Source of the DNA: Bifidobacteriaceae bacterium
Lineage (GTDB): Bacteria; Actinomycetota; Actinomycetes; Actinomycetales; WQXJ01
DNA: 18,086 nucleotides
Assembly (NCBI GenBank): GCA_031278075.1
Contig: JAITLE010000197.1
Coordinates: forward strand, 1-18,086
Reading direction: 5' to 3'
Shown: positions 7,597 through 14,196 of the stretch, one piece after another
How the letters are laid out: every line of letters begins with the position of its first letter
Numbering within the stretch: position 1 is the first letter of the stretch
Notes under the pieces: generated by a model
Database searches by the model: none
Told to the model about the DNA's origin: nothing
Seen by the model: the letters and a program-made list of their open reading frames with translations, nothing else
Position numbers and translations under genes: made by a program

Positions 7597-8871
7597 TCAG
7601 CGCTGGTCGATCGGAACGAACTCGCGCTGGACGTGGCCCACGTAAACCTGCCGGGGACGGCCGATCTTCGTGGTCGGGTCGGCGGCCTGTTCGCGCCAGT
7701 GCGCGATCCACCCGGGCAGGCGGCCCAACGCGAACAGCACGGTGAACATGTCCACCGGGAAACCCATCGCCTGGTAGATCAACCCGGTGTAGAAGTCGAC
7801 GTTCGGGTAGAGCTTGCGCTCCTGGAAGAACGGGTCGTTCAGGGCCGTCTCCTCGAGCGTCAACGCGATGTCGAGGAGTTCGTCGTGGCCGGTCCGGCGC
7901 CGCAGAATCGAGTCGGCGTGCTGTTTGACGATCGCGGCCCTCGGATCGTAGTTCTTGTAGATCCTGTGCCCGAACCCCATCAGCTTGGCCTGGCGGCTCT
8001 TGACCTTCTCGACGAACTTGGTGACGTCCCCGCCATCGGCCCTGATCTGCGCGAGCATCTCCAGGACCGCTTGGTTCGCGCCACCATGCAACGGCCCAGA
8101 CAGCGCGTTGACACCCGCCGCCACCGACACGTACATGTTGGCGCCCGATGACCCGACCAACCGCACCGTCGACGTGGAGCAGTTCTGTTCGTGGTCCGCG
8201 TGGAGGACGAGCAGCACGTCGAGGGCCTTCGTGATCTCTTTGTCGAACGGGTACGGCGACGAAGGCACCCCGAACGACATGCGGATGAAGTTCTCGACAT
8301 AGGTCTCCGAGTCGAGCGGGTACAGCATCGGCTGCCCGATCGAGTTCTTGTAGCCGTAAGCGGCCAAGGTCGGCACAGCGCCCATCAGGCGGTGGGTCGC
8401 GTCGTCGAGATCGTCCGGGTCGATCAGCGGGTTGGTGTAGACGAACGTCGACAGGGTGTTGATGGCTGCCGCGAGCAGCGGCATCGGGTGCGAGCGCCGC
8501 GGCGCCGAACGGAACATCTCCTTCAGGCGCTCGTCGATCAGGTGGTAGCCGTTGACGCAGGCGTTGAAGTTGTCGAGCTGGTCAGCGGTCGGCAACTCCC
8601 CATAGAGCACCAGGTAGGCGACCTCCATGAAGGTCGCGTTGGCCGCCAGCTGCTCGATCGGGTAGCCCCGGTAACGCAAAACGCCGGCGTCGCCGTCGAT
8701 GAACGTGATCGCCGACTTGCACGCGGCCGTCGAACCGAACCCGACGTCAAACGTGGTGTCCCCCGTTTGCCCCAGCAGTTTGCCGATGTTGTAGCCGTTG
8801 TTCCCGGCGGTCGCCTCGACGAGCGGCAGGTCCACGCTGACGTCGCCTCGGGCAAAGATGGCGTTCCCCAT
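7597..8871 (-). CDS. gltA: Citrate synthase
   Basis: This 424-residue citrate synthase condenses oxaloacetate and acetyl-CoA at the entry to the TCA cycle. The catalytic set is intact: His262 in LSGPLHGGANQAVLEML, His302 in MGFGHRIYKNYDPR, and Asp359 in YPNVDFYTGLIYQAMG. The LHADHEQNCSTSTVRLVGSS segment (223-242) is also conserved. The length matches the hexameric Gram-negative/actinobacterial type of about 430 residues. The frame is open to 8910, but the ATG at 8871 has an AAAGGAG site eight bases away (8880-8886) and gives the family N-terminus, so it was chosen. It is probably a single-gene transcript, since it is preceded by its own promoter-like region and followed by a convergent gene. 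Confidence 0.97.
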   Translation of the reverse strand: MGNAIFARGDVSVDLPLVEATAGNNGYNIGKLLGQTGDTTFDVGFGSTAACKSAITFIDGDAGVLRYRGYPIEQLAANATFMEVAYLVLYGELPTADQLDNFNACVNGYHLIDERLKEMFRSAPRRSHPMPLLAAAINTLSTFVYTNPLIDPDDLDDATHRLMGAVPTLAAYGYKNSIGQPMLYPLDSETYVENFIRMSFGVPSSPYPFDKEITKALDVLLVLHADHEQNCSTSTVRLVGSSGANMYVSVAAGVNALSGPLHGGANQAVLEMLAQIRADGGDVTKFVEKVKSRQAKLMGFGHRIYKNYDPRAAIVKQHADSILRRRTGHDELLDIALTLEETALNDPFFQERKLYPNVDFYTGLIYQAMGFPVDMFTVLFALGRLPGWIAHWREQAADPTTKIGRPRQVYVGHVQREFVPIDQR

Positions 8872-8879
8872 TGGGTGAT

Positions 8880-8886
8880 CTCCTTT
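8880..8886 (-). promoter_or_regulatory. Ribosome binding site that fixes the gltA start
   Basis: On the minus strand AAAGGAG lies eight bases before the ATG at 8871, which excludes the upstream in-frame start at 8910. Confidence 0.8.
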
Positions 8887-8915
8887 GAAGCTAAGAGGGG
8901 GTACGGACAAGCCCT

Positions 8916-8941
8916 ACTTTACCCTCTCTTTTAGGACCTAA
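8916..8941 (-). promoter_or_regulatory. Candidate gltA promoter region with TTAGGACCTAA palindrome
   Basis: On the minus strand a TAAAGT hexamer (8916-8921) could serve as the -10 box, giving a leader of roughly 40 bases. Directly upstream, TTAGGACCTAA (8931-8941) is a perfect palindrome with five-base arms around a single central base. It sits where a regulator would cover the -35 region. No convincing -35 hexamer is seen, which would suit an activator-dependent promoter. The same AGGACCT word recurs at 8977-8983. Confidence 0.4.
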
Positions 8942-8965
8942 CGCCCAGATCTGCCTCTCACACGC

Positions 8966-8989
8966 AAAAACGCTCTAGGACCTCTGTCC
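8966..8989 (-). terminator. Possible terminator of the plsC-to-ketopantoate-reductase cluster
   Basis: Reading the minus strand just past the stop of the reductase-like gene, GGACAGAGGTCC (8978-8989) forms a short four-base-pair stem. It is followed seven bases later by TTTTT (8966-8970). The stem is weak, so this is only a candidate. It overlaps the second AGGACCT copy. Confidence 0.3.
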
Positions 8990-9007
8990 GATGCCGTGCG
9001 GTCACCC

Positions 9008-10111
9008 TCAGCGTTGACGCAGCGACTCGATGTACTCCAGTTGGCGCGCCAGCAGCGAGCAGGCCCGCATCTCGTAGCCGCGGGCCGCCGCCCAACGGAT
9101 CGGGCCCCAGTAGATCGCCTCGATCTCCATGGGGCGGCCCGCCAAGTGGTCCAGGCGCATCGACGGGTTGTATGTCGCCATCGAGGAGGCGCTGTTCAAC
9201 GTCTTCTCGGCGAACTCCGGCTCCATCACGACGCCGCCGAGCGCGGCGGCCTCGATCACCTCAGTCATGAGGATCCGAGCCGCGAGCATCGCCGCCGGGG
9301 ACTGAGCCATGTCGGTCGTGTCCGCGCCGAGCACCACGCTCAAACCGTTGAACGGGATGTTCCACGCCAGTTTGCGGAGCCGGGCCTCGACCACTCCGCC
9401 CAACACCTCGGCTTTGACGCCAGCCTGGGCGAACACCTCGGCCAGCTCGACCAGACCGAGGCTTGCGCCGGCGGGCGGAAGCGGATCGGCGCGGGCGGCG
9501 TCCAGCGCCGCCAGCGAGATCATGCCGTAAGCGATGTGTCGCACCACCCACGGCCGCGAGTCGCGGTAGGAGCAGATGAAGCACAGCCCGGCGAACACAC
9601 TGGCCTGGGGGTACAGCGCCGCCAGCGCCTCCTCGGCGCCGAGTCCGTTCTGCGCCACGACGATCGCGGTCCCAGGGCGGACCACCGGCGCCAAAGATGG
9701 GAAGACCGCGGCGTTCCCGGTCGCCTTGGTCGCGACCAAGACCAGATCAGCGGCCGGCATCTCCTGAGTGGAGGTGTAGACCAACGGCGCGGGGATCGAG
9801 AAATCGCCCAGATAGGAGTCGACCACCAACCCGCGCGCCCGCAACAGGGACGCGCTGGAGCGGGCCAAGAAGTGGACGCGATGGCCGGCGTGGGCCAGCC
9901 GGGCGCCGTAATAGCCCCCGATCGCCCCGGCGCCGATCACCGCGACGTCTAGGCTCCGCTCAGCCTCGGGCGGGCTGTCCGGCGCCCTGGATGACGCCCC
10001 GGACGACGCCCCGGACGACGCCCCGGACGACGGGCTGGAGAGCGGGCTGGAACCGGCGCGGACGGCATCGTGCTTCGGATAGGTCTTCGGAGACATGCTC
10101 GGCGACGTCAT
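9008..10111 (-). CDS. 2-dehydropantoate 2-reductase (ketopantoate reductase) family protein with a low-complexity N-terminal extension
   Basis: This 367-residue protein is in the PanE/ApbA family of NADPH-dependent reductases. A Rossmann motif VAVIGAGAIGGYYGARLAHAGH lies at about 56-77. The VLVATKATGNAAVFPSL region and VVAQNGLGAEE carry the conserved Lys and Asn. The C-terminal domain has RLRKLAWNIPFNGLSVVLGA with the catalytic Lys-Asn pair. The family is usually about 300 residues; here about 50 extra Ser/Pro/Gly/Ala residues precede the Rossmann fold, encoded partly by 12-bp tandem repeats. The ATG at 10111 overlaps the DAHP synthase stop in an ATGA junction, so translation is coupled. Many family members are not true PanE enzymes, so pantothenate synthesis is likely but unproven. 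No Met, GTG or TTG closer to the domain was found. Confidence 0.85.
   Translation of the reverse strand: MTSPSMSPKTYPKHDAVRAGSSPLSSPSSGASSGASSGASSRAPDSPPEAERSLDVAVIGAGAIGGYYGARLAHAGHRVHFLARSSASLLRARGLVVDSYLGDFSIPAPLVYTSTQEMPAADLVLVATKATGNAAVFPSLAPVVRPGTAIVVAQNGLGAEEALAALYPQASVFAGLCFICSYRDSRPWVVRHIAYGMISLAALDAARADPLPPAGASLGLVELAEVFAQAGVKAEVLGGVVEARLRKLAWNIPFNGLSVVLGADTTDMAQSPAAMLAARILMTEVIEAAALGGVVMEPEFAEKTLNSASSMATYNPSMRLDHLAGRPMEIEAIYWGPIRWAAARGYEMRACSLLARQLEYIESLRQR
9989..10036. repeat. 12-bp tandem repeat inside the reductase-like gene
   Basis: GGACGACGCCCC occurs in tandem: a one-mismatch copy at 9989-10000, exact copies at 10001-10012 and 10013-10024, and a partial copy at 10025-10036. 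The period is a multiple of three, so copy-number change keeps the frame. It encodes the SSGA-repeat linker at about residues 28-41 of the minus-strand protein. Confidence 0.85.
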
Positions 10112-11451
10112 GCCTCGGCGCGGAGCAACTCCGCCACCTGGAACGCGAGCTCCAGGGCCTGTTGATGGTTCAGACGGGGGTCGACCAGGGATTCGTAGCG
10201 GCGGGTGAGCGCCTCGTCGTCGATGTCCTCCGAGCCGCCCAAAACCTCCGTGACGTCGTCGCCCGTGAGCTCGACGTGGAGCCCGCCGGGCACCGCGTGA
10301 GCCTCGCGCAACACCTCGAAGAACCCGCGGACCTCGTCGATCACGGTGTCGAAACGCCGTGTCTTGACGCCGGCGGCGGTCGTGAACGTGTTGCCGTGCA
10401 TCGGGTCGCAGATCCACACCACTGGGCGCTGCGCGGCCTGGACGGCGCGGACCAGGCCGGGCAGGACCGCGCGGACCTCGCTCGCGCCGAGGCGTGCGAT
10501 CAACGAGATGCGGCCGGGCTCGTGGGCGGGGTCCAGCTTGTCGGCGAGCCTCAAGATGTCGCTGGCGTGCGCGTTCGGGCCGACTTTGACCCCGAGCGGG
10601 TTGCGGACGTGCCGCAACAACTCGGCGTGGGCGCCCTCAGGCGAGCGGGTCCGTTCGCCGATCCACAAGAAGTGGGCGGAGCAGTCGTACGGCTGCCCGC
10701 CGCGGGAGTCGATCCGGGTCAGAGCCCGCTCATAGTCCAACAGGAGCGCCTCATGGGACGAGAAGAACTCGACGATCTTCAACGCTTCGAAGTCGGCGCC
10801 GCAGGCCGCCATGAAACGGACGGCCTTGTCGATCTGGGCGGCCAACTCCTCGTAGCGGGCGTAGGCGGGGTTCGCGGTGAAGCCGCGGTTCCATTCCTGC
10901 ACCAGCCTCAGATCCGCGAACCCGCCCATGGTGAACGCTCTGATCAGGTTCAACGTCGAAGCTGAATGGTGGTAGGCGTCCACCATGCGCCACGGGTCGA
11001 AGCGCCGCGACTCCTCGGCGAACTCGAAGCCGTTGACCGCGTCGCCACGATAGGCGGCCAGCGTGACGCCATCCCGGGTCTCGAAGGAGGAGCTGCGCGG
11101 CTTGGCGTATTGGCCCGCCATCCGGCCGACTTTGACCACCGGCAGCGACGCGCCGTAGGTCAAGACGACAGCCATCTGCAGCACGGTCCGGATCTTGTTC
11201 CTGATCCGGTCCGCCGAGGACTCCGCGAAGATCTCCGCGCAGTCCCCGCCCTGGAGCACGAACGCCTCGCCGCGGGCCGCCGCCGACATCTTCGCTTGAA
11301 GCAGATCCGCTTCGCCCGCGAACACCAACGGAGGTTTCGCCGCCAGCGCCCGTGTGGCGGCCGCGAGAGCCTCCTGATCGGGCCACGCCGGCTGCTGCGC
11401 CGCGGGGAACGCCTTGAAGGCGTCCAATCGGGCGGTGATGTGCGGTTCCAT
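10108..11451 (-). CDS. 3-deoxy-7-phosphoheptulonate (DAHP) synthase, class II
   Basis: This is the first enzyme of the shikimate pathway, condensing phosphoenolpyruvate and erythrose 4-phosphate. It is the class II (plant/Mycobacterium AroG) type. Motifs include FVLQGGDCAE (metal-binding Cys), VGRMAGQYAKPRSS, FFSSHEALLLDYERALTR, LWIGERTR, NPLGVKVGP, CDPMHGNT (metal-binding His) and GGLHVELTGDDVTE (metal-binding Glu). With ATG 11451 it has 447 residues, slightly shorter than the M. tuberculosis enzyme. A TTG at 11463 in frame is an alternative start; neither has a strong ribosome binding site, although TAGGCT (11463-11468) could be a nearby -10 box. It lies 61 bp after the phosphofructokinase gene and overlaps the reductase-like gene by 4 bp. 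Confidence 0.96.
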   Translation of the reverse strand: MEPHITARLDAFKAFPAAQQPAWPDQEALAAATRALAAKPPLVFAGEADLLQAKMSAAARGEAFVLQGGDCAEIFAESSADRIRNKIRTVLQMAVVLTYGASLPVVKVGRMAGQYAKPRSSSFETRDGVTLAAYRGDAVNGFEFAEESRRFDPWRMVDAYHHSASTLNLIRAFTMGGFADLRLVQEWNRGFTANPAYARYEELAAQIDKAVRFMAACGADFEALKIVEFFSSHEALLLDYERALTRIDSRGGQPYDCSAHFLWIGERTRSPEGAHAELLRHVRNPLGVKVGPNAHASDILRLADKLDPAHEPGRISLIARLGASEVRAVLPGLVRAVQAAQRPVVWICDPMHGNTFTTAAGVKTRRFDTVIDEVRGFFEVLREAHAVPGGLHVELTGDDVTEVLGGSEDIDDEALTRRYESLVDPRLNHQQALELAFQVAELLRAEA

Positions 11452-11512
11452 GGCGATTGCCAAGCCTACTCGGCTTTGACCGCCGAATCCGAGCCCCAGT
11501 TGGGACCGCCTG

Positions 11513-12715
11513 TCAGCGTGGTTGCCCGATGGCGTCCAGCAAGTCCTGGAACCAAGGTTTGCTGACGTCGAACGCCTTTCCCCCGCGCACGCGGTCGAAC
11601 TCGATGGGGCGCAGCACGTCGCCGTTCTCCTCGTCGTGGCCGACCACGCCAGGCCTGCCCTCCAGGGCGCAATCCACCGCCACGTCCACCATCGACTGGA
11701 TCAGCATCAGGTCGCGTTCGTTGGCCCGAGCCGAGCGAGAGAAGTAGCCCGACTTCTGGACCATGGTCTTCAGCGCGCCCATGCGCTCCGCGAACTCCCG
11801 GGCGTACCACGCGCCGGGGTTGATCGTGTCGAGTTTGACGTGCCCGAACGGGTCACGCAGCACTTCTTGGCCCGACACCTCCATCTCGTGGACTATGGTC
11901 TCAGCGCCGGCGCCCTCCGAGAGGAACACGTTGACGTTGCCGATCCGGTCCATGATCTCTTTGAGGCGGGCGGACTCCGCCACGAGGTCGAGCTTCATCT
12001 CCGGGATGTACACCCCGTGGATGTCCCAACGTTCTTTGGTCAACCCCAGGGCTGGGTTCCATTCCCGTTCAGACAGCCAACGCCGGTATTCGGTGGCCGC
12101 GGCGGCGGTCAGCCAACCGCAGTTCCGGCCCATCACCTCATGAATGATCAGCATCCGTGGATTGGACCGGTGCTCCCCGATGATGTTCTGGGCGAAGATC
12201 GACGCCTGTTCGGCTGCGGTCCACGCGCCCAGCGACTGCTTGACCGGGATCACGTCGTTGTCGATCGTCTTCGGCAAACCGACCACGGTCAGCTCGTAAC
12301 CGTGCCCCGCCAGGTAGGCGGCCAGGTCGGCGGCGGTGGTGTTCGTGTCGTCCCCACCGATGGTGTGGAGCACGTCGACGCCGTCCGCCCTGAGTTGCGC
12401 CGCCGCCACCGCCAGCGGATCTTGGCCCTCTTTGATCAGCCCGCGGCGCGCCAGATCAGCCGCGTTCGTCAGTTTGACCCGCGAGTTGCCGATCGGACTG
12501 CCGCCGAAGCGGTGCAAGACCGCCGCTTTCGCCCGTCCCTCCTCGTTGACCAGGTATGACTGGCCGGTCAGCAAGCCAAGGTAACCGTATTGGTAGATCA
12601 GGATCTCGGTGGCGGGAGCCAGGTCCGTGTAACGCTGTGTCAACCCCCCCACGGCCGAGGAAAGACAGGGCGCGAAGCCCCCAGCGGTCAAGATGGCGAC
12701 GCGTTTGACGGTCAT
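11513..12715 (-). CDS. pfp: Diphosphate--fructose-6-phosphate 1-phosphotransferase (PPi-dependent phosphofructokinase)
   Basis: This 400-residue phosphofructokinase interconverts fructose 6-phosphate and fructose 1,6-bisphosphate. The donor is read as pyrophosphate because the nucleotide-site motif is TIGGDDTN (about 118-125), with Asp where ATP enzymes have Gly (GGDG), and because of the Lys in GLPKTIDNDVIP (146-157). Both are established PPi-type markers. The phosphate loop near the N-terminus is TAGGFAPCLSSAVGG rather than the common GGDxPGxN; this is typical of a subgroup of longer bacterial PFPs. IHEVMGRNCGWL matches the substrate-binding MGR motif. The ATG at 12715 has AGGAG five bases upstream and overlaps the plsC stop in an ATGA junction. 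The reaction is reversible, so it can serve glycolysis or gluconeogenesis. Confidence 0.93.
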   Translation of the reverse strand: MTVKRVAILTAGGFAPCLSSAVGGLTQRYTDLAPATEILIYQYGYLGLLTGQSYLVNEEGRAKAAVLHRFGGSPIGNSRVKLTNAADLARRGLIKEGQDPLAVAAAQLRADGVDVLHTIGGDDTNTTAADLAAYLAGHGYELTVVGLPKTIDNDVIPVKQSLGAWTAAEQASIFAQNIIGEHRSNPRMLIIHEVMGRNCGWLTAAAATEYRRWLSEREWNPALGLTKERWDIHGVYIPEMKLDLVAESARLKEIMDRIGNVNVFLSEGAGAETIVHEMEVSGQEVLRDPFGHVKLDTINPGAWYAREFAERMGALKTMVQKSGYFSRSARANERDLMLIQSMVDVAVDCALEGRPGVVGHDEENGDVLRPIEFDRVRGGKAFDVSKPWFQDLLDAIGQPR

Positions 12716-13572
12716 TGATTCTCCTGCTTCATGTCATCGTCTTCACTGGATTCTTGCCCGGCGACCGGTTGGCCCGCCTCACCGCGCTGTTCGGGCGGTG
12801 ACGGTGGGACCAACCCCGCCGGCCGCTCACGCCCGCCGGGGGCGACGGTCGGGGTCTCAGATGTGGGCGCGGAGGCGCCCGCCGCGATGCGGGCCTTCAT
12901 GGTCGCCGCGTAGACGTCCACATATTCCTGCCCGGACAACTCCATCAGGTGGTACATCATCTGGTCGGTGATGTCCCGCAGGACAAACCGGTCTTCTTTC
13001 AAGTTCGCCTGCTCGGCGAAGTTCAGCGGCGCCCCGAACCGTATCCCCATCGGAGTGCGCTTCGGCAGCCGTTTGCCGGCCGGCTGGGCCACATTGGTGC
13101 CGATCATCGCGACCGGGATGACGGGCACACCAGTCTCGAGGGCGAGGCGCGCCGCGCCGGTCTTGCCCCGATACAGCCGTCCGTCCGGCGAACGCGTCCC
13201 CTCCGGGTAGATCCCGAACAGATGCCCGCGCTCCAGCACCTCGCGGCCCTTGTCGAGCGCCGCGAGCGCCGCGGCCCCGCCGGTGCGGTCCACCGGGATC
13301 ATGCCGACGCCCTTCATGAAGCCAGCCGTCAGCCGCCCCTTCAGCCCGCGGCCCGTGAAATAGTCGAGCTTCGCTATGTAGTAGACGCGCCGGTTGAGCA
13401 CCGCGGGCACGAAGACCGAGTCGAACACCGCCAGGTGATTGCCCACCAGAATCGCCGGCCCCTTCGCCGGGATGTGTTCCGCGCCCTCGATCCAGGGGCG
13501 GTAGATCAGCCGCAACAGCGGTGAGACAACCGCTTTGGTGAGCCAATAGAACACGCGAGTTCGCCTCCACAT
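12712..13572 (-). CDS. plsC: 1-acyl-sn-glycerol-3-phosphate acyltransferase (PlsC family)
   Basis: This enzyme acylates lysophosphatidic acid to phosphatidic acid at the cytoplasmic membrane. It has the family NHx4D motif (NHLAVFD, His46 and Asp51 from the ATG), the glycerophosphate-binding YPEGTRS (122-128), and PVIPVAMIGT as motif IV. One hydrophobic segment lies near the N-terminus. From ATG 13572 it has 286 residues; an in-frame GTG at 13590 would add six. The last 60 or so residues (after about 225) are Pro/Gly/Glu-rich and end in an acidic ESSEDDDMKQENQ tail, outside the conserved domain. It is the first gene of a minus-strand run that continues through pfp (4-bp overlap), DAHP synthase and the reductase-like gene. 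Confidence 0.92.
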   Translation of the reverse strand: MWRRTRVFYWLTKAVVSPLLRLIYRPWIEGAEHIPAKGPAILVGNHLAVFDSVFVPAVLNRRVYYIAKLDYFTGRGLKGRLTAGFMKGVGMIPVDRTGGAAALAALDKGREVLERGHLFGIYPEGTRSPDGRLYRGKTGAARLALETGVPVIPVAMIGTNVAQPAGKRLPKRTPMGIRFGAPLNFAEQANLKEDRFVLRDITDQMMYHLMELSGQEYVDVYAATMKARIAAGASAPTSETPTVAPGGRERPAGLVPPSPPEQRGEAGQPVAGQESSEDDDMKQENQ

Positions 13573-13655
13573 GTGGTGAGTAGTCCCCACACTCTAATAG
13601 AGCCCGGCGGCCTGAAGTGACGCCGCGACGCGACCGCCTGATTCGCCCCGTCAAG

Positions 13656-13661
13656 TAGAGT
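13656..13661 (+). promoter_or_regulatory. Putative -10 box for the small membrane protein gene, leaderless geometry
   Basis: TAGAGT ends seven bases before the GTG start at 13669, and no Shine-Dalgarno sequence is present between them. This is the actinobacterial TAnnnT leaderless arrangement. No clear -35 hexamer was found. Confidence 0.55.
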
Positions 13662-13668
13662 TTGGCGG

Positions 13669-14178
13669 GTGAGCAGTCCCCAGGCCGGCCCGGATCCCGC
13701 TTCAGAGCCCGACTTCGACCGGCGTTGGGCTGAGCTCGCGGACCAGCTAGACGAGTCGCTGCCCTCCGATTTGAAGGATTGGGCCACGGATTCCTCCCGT
13801 CGCGTCGTTTGGGGCCCGGACCCGGCCGCGTTTGGAGCCGCCGCGGACCCGTCCGCCGATGCCGTGCCCTCAGCCCCGGAACACGTCACGCCCCCCGGCC
13901 CCCGCGATTGGGCGCCGCCCGAGGAGGATGAGCACTTCATCCCACCCGACCCGCCGCCGATCCTCGCCGGGCAGCCCGTGGTCGTGATCGCGTGGGTCGC
14001 GCTGCTAGGCGGGGTCCTGACCCTGCTAGCGCGCGCCATCCTGGGCGCCGCCGTCCCAATCCTTTGGGCACGGATCGGCCTGGCCGCGGTGGTGATAGGG
14101 GCCGCTTTGTTGATCGCGCGTCTCCCCCGCGGCCGCGAGGACCTGGTGGACGACCAATATGGCCCGTCCGACGAGTGA
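13669..14178 (+). CDS. Conserved actinobacterial-type hypothetical membrane protein
   Basis: This 169-residue protein has a disordered acidic/Pro-rich cytoplasmic N-terminus and two membrane helices at about 102-123 and 126-150, followed by a short acidic tail (REDLVDDQYGPSDE). A HFIPPDPPPI motif sits just before the first helix. Small proteins with a similar FxPPDPPP motif, two helices and a D-rich end are common single-copy hypotheticals in actinobacteria; this is recalled, not searched. The GTG at 13669 was chosen because a -10-like box lies directly upstream. It is divergent from plsC and convergent with leuA (18-bp gap). The function is unknown. Confidence 0.82.
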   Translation: MSSPQAGPDPASEPDFDRRWAELADQLDESLPSDLKDWATDSSRRVVWGPDPAAFGAAADPSADAVPSAPEHVTPPGPRDWAPPEEDEHFIPPDPPPILAGQPVVVIAWVALLGGVLTLLARAILGAAVPILWARIGLAAVVIGAALLIARLPRGREDLVDDQYGPSDE

Positions 14179-14196
14179 GGTCTGGGAGAGCTGGCG

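Noticed and set aside
10112..10417. Upstream extension of the reductase-like gene to 10417
   Set aside because: It overlaps the DAHP synthase coding sequence and is Arg-rich shadow sequence; the ATGA overlap start at 10111 is preferred.
11452..11512. An aromatic amino-acid leader peptide before the DAHP synthase gene
   Set aside because: I looked for a short frame rich in Phe, Tyr or Trp codons in the 61-bp gap and found none; only weak CGGC/GCCG-type pairings are present.
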